Of a stretch of DNA of 35,865 nucleotides, positions 24,701-33,868 are shown piece after piece; within the stretch, counting starts at the first letter, position 1; every line of letters starts with the position of its first letter. Position numbers and translations under genes: made by a program. The notes under the pieces are model-generated. The model was not told the origin of the DNA. It ran no database searches and saw only the letters and a list, made by a program, of their open reading frames with translations. The stretch lies in NCBI GenBank assembly GCA_029834535.1, contig JAQMWT010000410.1, forward strand, positions 1 to 35,865, written 5' to 3'. The DNA is from Chrysophaeum taylorii. Lineage: Eukaryota; Sar; Pelagophyceae; Pelagomonadales; Pelagomonadaceae.

Positions 24701-26985
24701 TTCGAAATTTGGGTAAGTTGCGGAATATTGCGACGACTACGCTAGCCCAACCTGATCACCATATTCTACGGTTTTCACCTTTTGCTGTAGAGTCGCGCAT
24801 TCCAACGCTCGACCCTGCCACTCGAAGTGTATCATGGATTGCGCCCGATGAACTCTATTCTCCTGCGAGTCCTGCACCATCAGCTGCTGCCACCACCACC
24901 CCGCCACCGCCTTCAGTTACATCGCCTGGAACGGCTTCATCTTTTGCAGGGAGCACCGTCGCCACTGCTGTTATGCAGAGCAACCAAGTTGATAACCAGC
25001 CCTCCGCAACTGCTGAAGAAGAAGGCACCGCGAAAGAGCGACCAGCGTATTTCAATACGTACGACGTTCCGTGGGCGGACGCGCCTCAGGATGAACATGG
25101 TCAACCTTCACCGGTGATGCCTCCCCATTTAGCGGATCAGGAGAGCATGCAGGTCATCCCTCCGACCGTCGCGCAGGTCGAAGAGGTGATGACCGAATTG
25201 GGTATTACAGAGCATCCTGCTTTAGATGATGACGAGAAGCTGATGATGAAGCATTTAATCTCGTATTCGTGGGCATTTTTCGATGATGTGATGAGACCTG
25301 TTGATTCACCTGAAGTGACGCTCCGGTTCAAAGAAGAGAACCCGACTCCCGTCAAACTCTCACCATATCGGTTGTCGAAAGAAAAGATTGAATGTTTGCG
25401 GATGCAGATTGAAGCATGGACCCGAGACGGAGTTATTCGTCCCGCGAATTCTCCATGGGGTTTCCCTATTTTGATGTTGCCTAAGAAAGGTGCTGAGCCT
25501 GGCACTTCCAATGCTTACAGAGCAGCTGTCGACCTACGGCGCCTCAATGCATTGCTCAAGGATGATAGCTGGCCGAGTGTGAGCATGGCTGACGCGTTGA
25601 TGTTTCTCATTGACAAGTTTTGTCGTTCCAGTTTGGATATTCGTTGGGGCTATCACAATTTACGATTGTCGCTGGATGCACAAGATGTGGTCACCTTCAC
25701 TAGTCCTCTGGGAGCGTACAGCTACATGCGTCTACCTTTGGGAGTCAAACCAGCCGGAAGTTTGTTTTGCAAGCAGTTGAACACTGACTTGTCGCGATGG
25801 CTATATCGTGATCTCATGGCATATATCGACAATATTCTCGCCGGTCACGCAGATACAAAGAATCACTTGCAGTGCCTTGTGCAAGTTATTCCCCATCTCG
25901 CCTTGAAGGGGTACAGCGCCAAGATCAAGAAGATTCATTTTATGCAAGAAGTCATTGAGTTTTTGGGTCATTTATCTACCCCGAACGGACTTCTTCCATC
26001 ACGAAGATCTTTAGAAGCTATCAGACACATGCCAATTCCTGGCACTTTGTCGGATGCTGACCCTAAGAAGCAAGTGCGATCTTTCCTTGGAATGGGGAGC
26101 TTTTGCCGGCGTTATGTAAGGAATTTTGCGAAAGTTGCAGAACCATTAAGACAACTGACGTTGCCGCACGTGAAATTCAAGTGGACGAAAGAGTGTCAGG
26201 AAGCTTGGGATGCCATCATCGAGGCTATTGTCACGTCGAAGGGCGTCTACCATCCTGATTACTCGTTGCCTTTTTACATTCGAACTGATGCTTCCGCGCA
26301 TGGGTTGGGTGCTTACCTATTTCAAAAAGTACCAGTCGTTGACGACGATGGAAGAGAAAGAATCGAAGAGAGAGTTATCGAGTACTGGAGTCGAACCGTG
26401 CCTAAGTCGATGAGGAAGTATGATCCTCGGCGCTTGGAACTCCTCGCAGTACTCTCTGCTCTCGAAAATTTCCGATTTTATATCGAAGGTCATCAGACGA
26501 AGTTAGAGACGGATCATCGTAACTTAACGTTTCTGCGGGATTCGAATCATACGTCTGGACAGTTAGCACGATGGGCTATGCGGCTTGCTGCGTTCGACCG
26601 GGAGCTCGGATACAAACCTGGAAGCTCCCCTGGCATGCGTATTCCGGATTGTCTGTCGCGCATCCCTATCGACAAATTGATCGAGAAAGATGAAGACGGG
26701 GAACCGATCAATGAAGCTTTTTTGATTTTCCAAGAAATCCCCACCGATGTCCCTGGCACCGCTTGCTTCATCTTCTCTTCGATGGCGATGCCTATGCTGA
26801 CGGACAGCGGACCCACCGCAGCTATGGTAGCAGTTAGTACGCGACAGAACGTACAACCGCCTCAATTCTCGTACGATTCTGAGCCAGTTGACTCCGTCGA
26901 ACGTCTCCCTTTTGCGGATCAAGCGGAGGATGAGATCACTGTCGATGAGATAGCGAAAGAACAAGCTGGCGGATTCGGACGTTGA
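24313..26985 (+). CDS. pol: End of methyltransferase, reverse transcriptase and RNase H (890 codons); RT active site mutated
   Basis: Residues about 50-125 finish the methyltransferase. Residues about 190-300 are a Pro/Ala/Thr-rich spacer. RT follows: SPWGFPILMLPKKG, AAVDLRRLNALL, SSLDIRWGYHNLRL (first catalytic Asp present), YSYMRLPLGVKPAGSLF, then YIDN at residues 504-507 (25822-25833) where YxDD is expected, so the second metal-binding Asp is Asn. RNase H of the Ty3 type follows: TDASAHGLGAYL (Asp 659), RRLELLAV, KLETDHRNLTFL (Asp 734), and YKPGSSPGMRIPDCLSR at its end. The frame stops soon after EITVDEIAKEQAGG, where integrase would normally begin. It would copy RNA to DNA inside particles. 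As it stands RT should be inactive. Confidence 0.9.
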   Translation: MLAHAPTCMQCSLGTAVIIACTTEFTGPFWPSVGIYRWSPAHYSEQFLIYAAIGPAFTVTRNKLRLGPHFSNTRPLTLQMHQGIMTVPVTWQWGATVSETVAMKMLGSMVPPATMTRIAQAVHNSFGPSLRNLGKLRNIATTTLAQPDHHILRFSPFAVESRIPTLDPATRSVSWIAPDELYSPASPAPSAAATTTPPPPSVTSPGTASSFAGSTVATAVMQSNQVDNQPSATAEEEGTAKERPAYFNTYDVPWADAPQDEHGQPSPVMPPHLADQESMQVIPPTVAQVEEVMTELGITEHPALDDDEKLMMKHLISYSWAFFDDVMRPVDSPEVTLRFKEENPTPVKLSPYRLSKEKIECLRMQIEAWTRDGVIRPANSPWGFPILMLPKKGAEPGTSNAYRAAVDLRRLNALLKDDSWPSVSMADALMFLIDKFCRSSLDIRWGYHNLRLSLDAQDVVTFTSPLGAYSYMRLPLGVKPAGSLFCKQLNTDLSRWLYRDLMAYIDNILAGHADTKNHLQCLVQVIPHLALKGYSAKIKKIHFMQEVIEFLGHLSTPNGLLPSRRSLEAIRHMPIPGTLSDADPKKQVRSFLGMGSFCRRYVRNFAKVAEPLRQLTLPHVKFKWTKECQEAWDAIIEAIVTSKGVYHPDYSLPFYIRTDASAHGLGAYLFQKVPVVDDDGRERIEERVIEYWSRTVPKSMRKYDPRRLELLAVLSALENFRFYIEGHQTKLETDHRNLTFLRDSNHTSGQLARWAMRLAAFDRELGYKPGSSPGMRIPDCLSRIPIDKLIEKDEDGEPINEAFLIFQEIPTDVPGTACFIFSSMAMPMLTDSGPTAAMVAVSTRQNVQPPQFSYDSEPVDSVERLPFADQAEDEITVDEIAKEQAGGFGR

Positions 26986-27546
26986 GCGGATTTTTGTGGG
27001 TCTCAAGACAAAAAGCGAGCCCAGGAGACCACCCACAGTCTCCGAAAAGAGGCAGAAAGAAGGCCGGAAAGACCAACCATAGTCTCTGAGACCAACCAGA
27101 GTCTCTGGCGAGGCAAAAGGCTTGTGCCGTGTAAGTCCGTCGCACCGGTCAACCGCGCAAGTCGAACAGTAGCCGGCAAATTTTGCTGCTCGACGAGAAG
27201 TTTTGGTGTTCGAGATAGCCGTTGATATCCGAGAGAAACCGCACCTTGGAAACTAGAGGAGACTGGCGTTTGTTTTGCGACCGCTTCTGCTGAAGAATGA
27301 TGCTTAAGACCAGAAGACAAAGACCACGATGGAGGTAGATTCACTCGCCTACGAACGAATATGGACGGCTGTGAACCTTGTGCCTGACTTTCGCCTGAAT
27401 GAAATTGATGTCCTCGTCAGTAACTTCGGCCTCCACAGCAACAAAGTTCCTGCTGATGTAGCTCACCGAGCTTATCGTACCATTCGCGAGCGTGACCTTC
27501 GTCACCCTTGAAGTCGAGGACGACTTCATCTGAAGTAGGGGGCTCC
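26986..27546 (+). other. 3' untranslated region of the plus-strand retrotransposon; integrase absent
   Basis: The 561 bases between the pol stop and the 3' LTR hold no integrase zinc-binding or DDE motifs in any frame. The stretch 27040-27120 has three copies of an AGACCA(A/C)CC(A)-AGTCTC-type repeat. The stretch 27075-27200 resembles the 5' leader. A purine-rich GAAGTAGGGGG ends four bases before the LTR and may serve as the polypurine tract. Confidence 0.7.
27161..27194 (+). ncRNA. 3' copy of the conserved hairpin
   Basis: GTCGAACAG (27161-27169) pairs with CTGCTCGAC (27186-27194), eight of nine positions, around a loop containing AGCCGGCAAATTTTG. It is preceded by GCACCGGT. See the leader copy at 19972 for the comparison. 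Confidence 0.5.
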
Positions 27547-27880
27547 TGTGGCAGTAACGCCCATTTCCCCCGCTTGCCTGCCTGCCACCTGACTTACCCT
27601 GGTTGTTGCCCTGGTATTGACCTTGCATTTATGGGGGGGGGGGTGTCATCTCGACACTTTCACCTGCGCTTCCACTGGACCCAATGTACCGGGCATTTGT
27701 ATTACTTTCTTGCTGTCTTCTTGATATTACCCTCTTTTGATTGTCCGATTTCGTGATGGCGTGAGGTATTACGCTGAGATCGGGCGTGTGGTGGTTTCAC
27801 CCGCGGTTCGGGTAGGGAGAAACGGTTGTTGAGGCCCCCGGTGCGACCAGGAGGGGCGGGTATCTGAGAAAACCACTACA
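27547..27880 (+). repeat. 3' LTR of the plus-strand retrotransposon, 334 bp
   Basis: TGTGGCAGTAACGCCC to CCACTACA, with the 11-G run at 27633-27643. The differences from the 5' LTR are substitutions only, clustered in the CACCTGCGCTTCCACTGG segment and near the end. Confidence 0.93.
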
Positions 27881-27884
27881 CCTT
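27881..27884 (+). other. Target-site duplication, right copy (CCTT)
   Basis: Matches the four bases before the 5' LTR. The flanks 19260 and 27885 were therefore adjacent before insertion. Confidence 0.75.
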
Positions 27885-27944
27885 TATTCGAACGTGTTAA
27901 ACCTGTTTATCAATCCTCTAACCTACCCTGAGCAGGTCATAACA

Positions 27945-28082
27945 ATGTCAAAACCCAAACCAATATCCACTACGGATATCTATAAGCAGGAACAAATTCT
28001 CGTTGATAAGCTTAACGAGGGATTACGTTTCCAAGACAATTCAACTAAGGTCAGTTGCAACTCGAAATGCTTTAGCACATGA
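27945..28082 (+). CDS. Small ORF, possible first exon
   Basis: ATG at 27945 in a good context (AACAATGTC). It reads MSKPKPISTTDIYKQEQ, then ILVDKLNEGLRFQDNSTK, and has a normal soluble-protein composition. At the Lys codon the DNA reads AAG/GTCAGT, a plausible 5' splice site, after which the reading becomes Cys-rich and stops. No domain recognised. It could be a first exon or a chance ORF. Confidence 0.25.
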   Translation: MSKPKPISTTDIYKQEQILVDKLNEGLRFQDNSTKVSCNSKCFST

Positions 28083-28198
28083 CAAGCCCATACGCCGACG
28101 CGTTGTTCTGCTCCGACTCGTATGACGCGTACACGTGGAATGCCCCAGAATATAACCAACTTCTTGAACACAAGTTGATATCATTTTCTCCCTATTAA
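28079..28198 (+). CDS. 39-residue ORF rich in Tyr and Asp
   Basis: ATG at 28079 (MTSPYADALFCSDSYDAYTW, then NAPEYNQLLEHK). The YxxxLFxSDSYDAY style loosely recalls the Tyr/Asp-rich repeats of the tract at 30-31 kb, but nothing firm links them. Confidence 0.2.
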   Translation: MTSPYADALFCSDSYDAYTWNAPEYNQLLEHKLISFSPY

Positions 28199-28362
28199 AT
28201 TCGAGAAAATCAACGAACTACATCTACCTAACAAGATCGCCTGCCCTCCCCATAACATCCGCGCGAGTCCCCACAGTTCACGTGCCGGGTCTCAACAAGG
28301 CATTCCGCGATTCCGCATACCAACGACCTCTTACTTCCTTGCTGAAGACCGTGGCAAAATAG
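28199..28362. other. Non-coding spacer
   Basis: Low-complexity pyrimidine-rich and AT-mixed sequence. I see no gene or structured element in it. Confidence 0.4.
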
Positions 28363-28424
28363 AGCACCCACATCCTTCATGCCCCCCCCCCACACACCCC
28401 CTCTTAGCAGTCGACATTTAAAGA
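28363..28424 (+). repeat. Stray copy of the array unit's tail
   Basis: CACATCCTTCATGC, a C/CA-rich run, then CCCTCTTAGCAGTCGACATTTAAA matches the end of each array unit (CACATCCTTCATGCACC... CTTATCAGTCGACCTTTAAA). Neither the upstream unit sequence nor the downstream linker is present. Confidence 0.7.
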
Positions 28425-29234
28425 AAAAATAGAGATAGAAAACTCCATTTAGGGTTAGGGACTCCCCTACTGTCCCCCTTAACAACTAACTAACTTCAGA
28501 CCTCTCCTGAGCATGGGAGCCAGGCCGGACCGGCAGGAGCCGGTACGGAATCACAAAGAAAATCACGCAGTTGGGGCAGAGGCGAGGGACGAGGACGGAC
28601 TTGTTGATGGTGGACCGCCACTGCGCGCGATCTTGTGCGAGGTCGTGCAAAAGCGTCGCAGGCCGCGGACGTGTTGGTCCACGAACAATCGACCTGTCCG
28701 TCGCGTTCTGCCCAACCGAGCGAACTCCATCCCAGCGCGGACTTTCCGGGTGCTAACCGGCCAGCCCGGGAGGCGAGCAGGCACCGTCTCACTCCGGGAC
28801 GGCCGGGGCCGCCGCAGGGAGCAAGCGTGTTAGGCGTCGTCCTCCATCGCAACCAACGGTTAGCGATCGCAGGGTTAACATCACACTTACAACCACTAAA
28901 TCGCTGTGTCGCACACCGTGCTGCTCTTTGTGTCGTTAGCGGACAGGACGAAAGGCAGCACTACCACTGCCACGATTCTCTACCATAGGCACAGTGATTT
29001 TTTCTGTTCTCTAGGTTTGGACCCAGTCCGGTACTGGTAGAGAAACGTCCTCCGAAAGACATCGATCTCGATCGACGTCTCGGACAAAGGCTCAGGATTT
29101 CCAGGCAAGAGCAATCTCCTGAAGTTCCTGAAAGTTTTAAGACCGTAGTCAAGTTTCATCGCTTGCTACTGGTGAAAAAGTGTGAAAAAGTGTGAAAGGC
29201 AACCAACAACGCGCAAAACGCAACCCCGAAAACG
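28425..29234. other. Unassigned sequence before the 29.2 kb ORF
   Basis: 28500-28850 is GC-rich and open in several frames on both strands without a recognisable product. At about 28988-29010 a TTTTTTCTGTTCTCTAG/GT is a good 3' splice-site match. At 29172-29200 GTGAAAAAGT is repeated. None of this supports a firm gene call. Confidence 0.3.
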
Positions 29235-30125
29235 ATGGCGACTCGCGACCAACAAGTTCCGAGTCTGGAATCAGCGAAGCCATTCGCTACACCACAAGAC
29301 CCACAAGCTTTCTGGCAGCCGCTCAAACAACTCCTAGATGATATCTTAGATCAACACGCCGCTGATAATGCTGCCTTGCACGCCAAAATCGCTGCTGGTT
29401 ACGCTGATCTCAGAGCCAAACTCACTGCCGCAAATGATCAAGACGAGCAACTCGATCAAGAAGTGCAACTCGATCAAGACGAACAACTTGAACAAGCTCC
29501 CCAACCAGCTGTTCATACGGCAACTCCCCTCAAGAACAAGCAAACTTCTCACGAAGTCGCGACCCAAGACCCGATCATCTCGATGCTCACCCCCCCTCAT
29601 GCCGACAACCCCACTGGATGTCAAACACCCCACGGCAAAGTCTCAGACCCAACTGCCTTCCCTCCGGACCCAGGCATAGCCAAGGTTCCTCCACAACCTG
29701 GCACACCCCACATTCACGAGGACACTCCAACTTGTTCAAATATCGCACCAGCAATGTTGAACACACCACCGCCAATAAACATTACTCCCTTCACTCCACA
29801 CCCACCGGAGCCGCCACCTCCTTCACTGGAGCCTAACTCCCCACTATCGGCGACTCCCGCGACACCACATATACAAGTTCCCCAACATCCTCGTCAACCC
29901 TCTCGCCGCACTACTCATCTTCTTGATGATCATGCCATATACGGCCATGACGGCCCCGGCACCTTCATCCCCGATCACCGCGGCTCACGCTCATGCCGCC
30001 CCACTGTCGGATTCCCTTGTCCGATATCCATCATCTCCCGCAAGTCACTCTCCTCAGGACTTTCCTCTCTATCCACAAGACCATGCCACCTACGGCCACG
30101 ACGGCCCCGGCACTTCCATTTATAG
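29235..30125 (+). CDS. Hypothetical protein, coiled-coil N-terminus and Pro-rich body (296 codons)
   Basis: ATG in a good context (AAAACGATGGCG). Residues 25-70 are helical (QPLKQLLDDILDQHAADNAA). Next is a short acidic repeat, three copies of an (L/E)DQ(D/E)(E/V)QL unit at about residues 72-90, then 150 residues rich in Pro, Thr and His (HTATPL, TPHIHEDTP, FTPHPPEPPPP). At about 235-250 the first DHAIYGHDGPGTFIP motif occurs. After it the frame appears to shift by +1, because the next, similar repeat is in another frame. An N-terminal coiled coil with a Pro-rich body is seen in some Gag proteins, but there is no capsid or zinc-knuckle signature. Unknown. Confidence 0.45.
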   Translation: MATRDQQVPSLESAKPFATPQDPQAFWQPLKQLLDDILDQHAADNAALHAKIAAGYADLRAKLTAANDQDEQLDQEVQLDQDEQLEQAPQPAVHTATPLKNKQTSHEVATQDPIISMLTPPHADNPTGCQTPHGKVSDPTAFPPDPGIAKVPPQPGTPHIHEDTPTCSNIAPAMLNTPPPINITPFTPHPPEPPPPSLEPNSPLSATPATPHIQVPQHPRQPSRRTTHLLDDHAIYGHDGPGTFIPDHRGSRSCRPTVGFPCPISIISRKSLSSGLSSLSTRPCHLRPRRPRHFHL

Positions 30126-30564
30126 CACAGCTCCTTCCGCGGCTCAAGTTCCTGCCGCCCAACCATCGCACCCTCATGACAGACCTTCATCACCTTTCGA
30201 AAGTCGCTGTTCCCCCGATTTGCACCTCCATCCGCGTGACTATGCATTCTACGACTACGACCATTCCTCCGTCCCCACTCGAGTCCCCACTCAAGCAACA
30301 CTCCACCTCCTTTCTCCAAGTTCCAATGCACCTCCGTCTGCGCTCCAACGCGAGTTGGCCGCCACTACGGCTGCATTCCGCTCCCAAACCGCTGAATTGG
30401 CCGCAACCAAGGCCATGCTCATTCGCAAGGATGACGCTTTGTCCTCCACAGCCAACAACTCACCACCACCGACCGCCCTGGCTTTCGCCACTGCCCAGCT
30501 CGCCATCCAAGCCGACCCCCTCCTCCTCTACCCACTCACTCTTCGCCTCTGTGGCACCCCCTGA
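29923..30564 (+). CDS. Continuation of the Pro/Ser/His-rich protein in the +1 frame (213 codons)
   Basis: The useful reading starts at about 29970 (SPITAAHAHAAPLSDS). It carries the second and third copies of the internal repeat (QDHATYGHDGPGTSI and RDYAFYDYDHSSVPT), then an Ala-rich helical stretch (ALQRELAATTAAFRSQTAEL). It stops at 30562. The frame stays open and coherent beyond that single TGA to about 30900, where a fourth copy (FFFFGHNGPGNL) occurs. Confidence 0.4.
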   Translation: MMIMPYTAMTAPAPSSPITAAHAHAAPLSDSLVRYPSSPASHSPQDFPLYPQDHATYGHDGPGTSIYSTAPSAAQVPAAQPSHPHDRPSSPFESRCSPDLHLHPRDYAFYDYDHSSVPTRVPTQATLHLLSPSSNAPPSALQRELAATTAAFRSQTAELAATKAMLIRKDDALSSTANNSPPPTALAFATAQLAIQADPLLLYPLTLRLCGTP

Positions 30565-33289
30565 GCCCCTTTTCACCCGCTCGCCTTATCAGCTACCTGG
30601 TTCATTCCAACTCGACCACATCCCCGCGTCCGAGTCGCGAGGGCGTACATTCAACACCCGCGACCGTACCCTACCACCAGCGACGATCACCACGTGCAAA
30701 GTCCCACCAATAATCAAGACCACCCACATCAAGAATCGACAAGTTCCGAACTATCAAAAGACAGCTCTTTGCCAGATGGTCATGCTCACCATCATGCTGC
30801 CAAGATGCATAAGGGCTTCTTCTTCTTCGGGCACAACGGCCCAGGCAATCTTGTCGAAGAAACACCAAGCCATCTCGTTCCCACTTTCGACAAGTCAAAG
30901 ACCAAGACACTCGAGATGTTCCCGAGTATTATGCCTACATCGACTATGGCAACCACACCCAAGAATCTAAGGCCCGCCGTATTCCATGCACCGGGCACAA
31001 GAGCCGCAGGCCACTGACAACATCCCCTCTGATTCAGTCCCCTGGTATGATGCATACAGCCAAGAAGCAAGACCCACTTCACTAGTCTCGAAGATGGTCT
31101 CTCGACCATTCCAGATCAGCCGCCTGATCCAAGCACCACCAATGACCCCGCAATGCCGTATCCACAAGGACAAGACACGCTGTCAACGGTCCCACGGTCA
31201 ACATACTCGCAGGCACTCACCGCACCTGCAGGTATCAGCTCAGATTCACAAGGCATCCCGCCTTATTCGATATCTCTCGATCAGCAGCCCGATCACTTCG
31301 AAGCTGGTTCCGCCTCGCCGCCTCCTCCTCGAAAACACTGCCGCTCACCGGCGCTTGCTGCTGCACCCACCATCCACCTTCTCGGTTGGGTGCACTGAAT
31401 GACAATGCCCAGCAGGTTGCATGGACCCATCTGCGACCACCGTTCAACGATTTGATGGATGTCTTCGCACGAGCACCAGTCGCAACACCTGATCACCCGC
31501 TCCCAACTCGGTCAGAGGACGCACTCCTTTCGACTGCCGATCCTTATGTCTCACCGCGACCAAGCCCTGGAAACTTTCCCCATGGCTGCAGTAACAGACA
31601 CAGATTCCGAGCGTTCTGAACGACCCGATCAGCCGCAAACTATGCATGATTCCATTGCGACCACTTCGGTCCTGTGTGTCCCCGCATAGCTTTCTTCTGG
31701 ACGCCACACGCTTGCGCTGCCTCCGGAAAATCGACGTTGCGCTCTCAGGAAACATTCTCCGCGCACTATGCACAGACTCGCTTCAACTGAACCACTTCTG
31801 TAAGTTTTTCGCATCACTGGAATGCACGACAAACGTTCCACGCCAGCTGCCGGCTCCACCACAAACATGCACCCAAGTCACGTACGTTGCCCCCTCAAAA
31901 GCGTCTTATCGCTCAGCACGTCACTCAGAGGACGCATGTCACATGCCCGCACCTTCGAATGCTCTACACGCCTAAGGGCAACCTGGTCACTCGGCACTCA
32001 CCACTCTGGTCCTCCCAGCATCTCCGCTATTGAGGATGCACCCAGCAGGACTGACCCTTACATCGCCCTTGGTTCAACTGCACTCTCCTTCGGCGACCCT
32101 CTTTCGAATTCCCGCACTGGACCCCAAGCATTTCAGGCCGGATACCACCACGGGATCTCAGCTCACGCGCCCATCTGCCCTACCTTGCAGACAGGTCAGC
32201 CGCGAGCCACACTCCTTTGGCACTGACTTCGGACCACCCGCATCACGCGCTTCGCTCTTGGAGCACGACACGCTTTTTGATGCTCTCCGCGTCACCGCCT
32301 CTAACACCACGACACTCGTCATTTCCACCGACACTCCGCGCCGCAACGTATCTCACGACCTTCAGATCACCAACCTAAGTCGCTCGCGCCCGCACCACGT
32401 CGCGCACGCCTTACGAGGGCGTATTTCAATTGGTGACCTCACAGGTCTTTCGATGCATTTTCCGACGTCCGACTTTGAACTTACGAGTTACTTTATGGCA
32501 ATCCCCAATGCCAAGACGTCTGAAGCTGCGCAATCATGTCTCTGGAACTCCAAAGCAACAGAAACTGCCAGACAAGAGAGCACTCAGCTCAAAAGCTGCT
32601 CAACAGCTACTTAAAGTCTCGCACATAGCAACGAGTACTATCTCGCAGTCTCTATTGGACGACAAGACGAAAGATAAGACCACAACGGCCAGCTACACCA
32701 GCCAGCTCATTGATGTAGCAGACGAGACAACGCAAACCAACTGCACAGCACGGTTCCAGACTATGCAGACGATGCTCAGGTCCAACGCTCAATTACTCGA
32801 CCACGCAAACGTTCTGTCACCTGACCTTGCACTGCTACTGGCTCCTGTCTCATTCATAGCTGATGCACCCCATCCGATGGACCAATCCCTAAGATATGTC
32901 CCGCTCGCAGAAGCACCACCACAGGACACAAAGGTACATCATGAAGACTCAGGTGAGCGCACCACGATCAAGCTCATTGCGCCTATCCGATCACGATGAC
33001 GAAGCTACAGCTTTGCTTGACCTTCGCCTCTGGAAGACAAAGGCCGCCTCTCAGCCCCCCAGGCACCTGACCCTTCCCTGTCGCTGCAATCCGCATTAGC
33101 ACAGACGATCTCGCCTCCCTGCACGACTGCAGATCAGGCACAAGCCAATGTCAGCACTCTGCAGAGTTATGCGCACCCGCTGGAATCTTACCAGCACGGC
33201 TACCTCAGCCAGTCAGGTCACTGCACCACCTCGGTCTCCCTGACACCAGGTCGACGTATCGCTCATTCGCGACCACCTCAAGTCATCTA
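30565..33289 (+). pseudogene. Decayed coding-like tract, unknown
   Basis: Plus-strand stretches of 60-130 codons follow one another in changing frames with the same Ser/Pro/Thr/His-rich, G-poor composition. Two further weak Tyr/Asp repeats occur (EYYAYIDYGNHTQES near 30924; VPWYDAYSQEARP near 31040). A loose R-G-R-(I/M/T)-(S/F) motif recurs near 30640, 31930 and 32415. No catalytic motif of RT, integrase, protease or transposase was found in any frame. A gene with introns, or a degenerate transposon ORF, are both possible. Confidence 0.35.
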
Positions 33290-33868
33290 ATGGACGACTC
33301 TGATCTCGAGCATGAAGTCATTGCAACGCTTGAGTCATACCCACGAAGGAATCCTACTTTGGAGTCACCTCCGCCACTCCCACAGGAACTTTGGCCACCA
33401 GACGCCACCCATGTGCTCGTGGTTTCTCCATTGGTTTCCTCCAAAGCATTTGACTGCAGCAGAGACAAAATGAAACCTCCCCATGCGACTATAACCGCAT
33501 TCTCGTTTGGGACACAAGCATTTACTTCATGTCATTTGTTTACGCCCATAGTACCGCGACACACGGCAACCAAGATAGAAGTGGACTGCGTTCCACCCTC
33601 ATCTCTGAGCGCCACCCCCGACATGCTGCTCCCGGCACTACTAGCCAGTCCCATCACGTCTGATTCAGCTCCCATCGCTTTGTATGACGTCATATGTCAT
33701 ATTCCGATTAAAGCCCAGACACCGCACAGGCTACAATGCACTCGCGACGGCACGCTCACCGCCCCTCTCGGTTTAGACTACAAACATTGCGCCATACCCA
33801 TGGTACACCCACAGTCAACTGAGACGCACGCTCGCTTGTCGCACAGTACGATGCCCAAACACCTTTGA
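33290..33868 (+). CDS. Hypothetical ORF (192 codons)
   Basis: Starts MDDSDLEHEVIATLESYPRR and is rich in Pro, Thr and Ser. A Cys-containing middle (KAFDCSRDK, TSCHLF, KIEVDCVP) and ALYDVICHIPIKAQTPH follow. The same frame is open on both sides of no recognised domain. It overlaps the next ORF by four bases, and composition is continuous, so a frame change in one former gene is as likely as two genes. Confidence 0.35.
   Translation: MDDSDLEHEVIATLESYPRRNPTLESPPPLPQELWPPDATHVLVVSPLVSSKAFDCSRDKMKPPHATITAFSFGTQAFTSCHLFTPIVPRHTATKIEVDCVPPSSLSATPDMLLPALLASPITSDSAPIALYDVICHIPIKAQTPHRLQCTRDGTLTAPLGLDYKHCAIPMVHPQSTETHARLSHSTMPKHL

Larger units (their letters stand above)
19265..27880 (+). mobile_element. 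Complete Ty3/gypsy LTR retrotransposon with DNA methyltransferase, lacking integrase (8616 bp)
   Basis: Two 334 bp LTRs, a target duplication, a primer-binding site, Gag, protease, methyltransferase, RT and RNase H, all on plus. Between the RNase H end and the 3' LTR there is no room for, and no trace of, an integrase core. The last residues (EITVDEIAKEQAGG) resemble the short stretch that normally leads into integrase, so an internal deletion is likely. The copy has two in-frame stops in Gag, three frame changes and a mutated RT active site. By my count the LTRs differ at about 15 of 334 positions without indels, so insertion was not recent. It could only have moved with enzymes supplied by relatives. 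Confidence 0.92.

Noticed and set aside
28448..28462. TTTAGGGTTAGGGA, telomere-like repeat
   Set aside because: Only two units and no run. It is too short to indicate a telomere or interstitial telomeric array.
28513..28990. GC-rich overlapping ORFs as genes
   Set aside because: Open on both strands in several frames, which follows from base composition. No domain or repeat supports any one frame.
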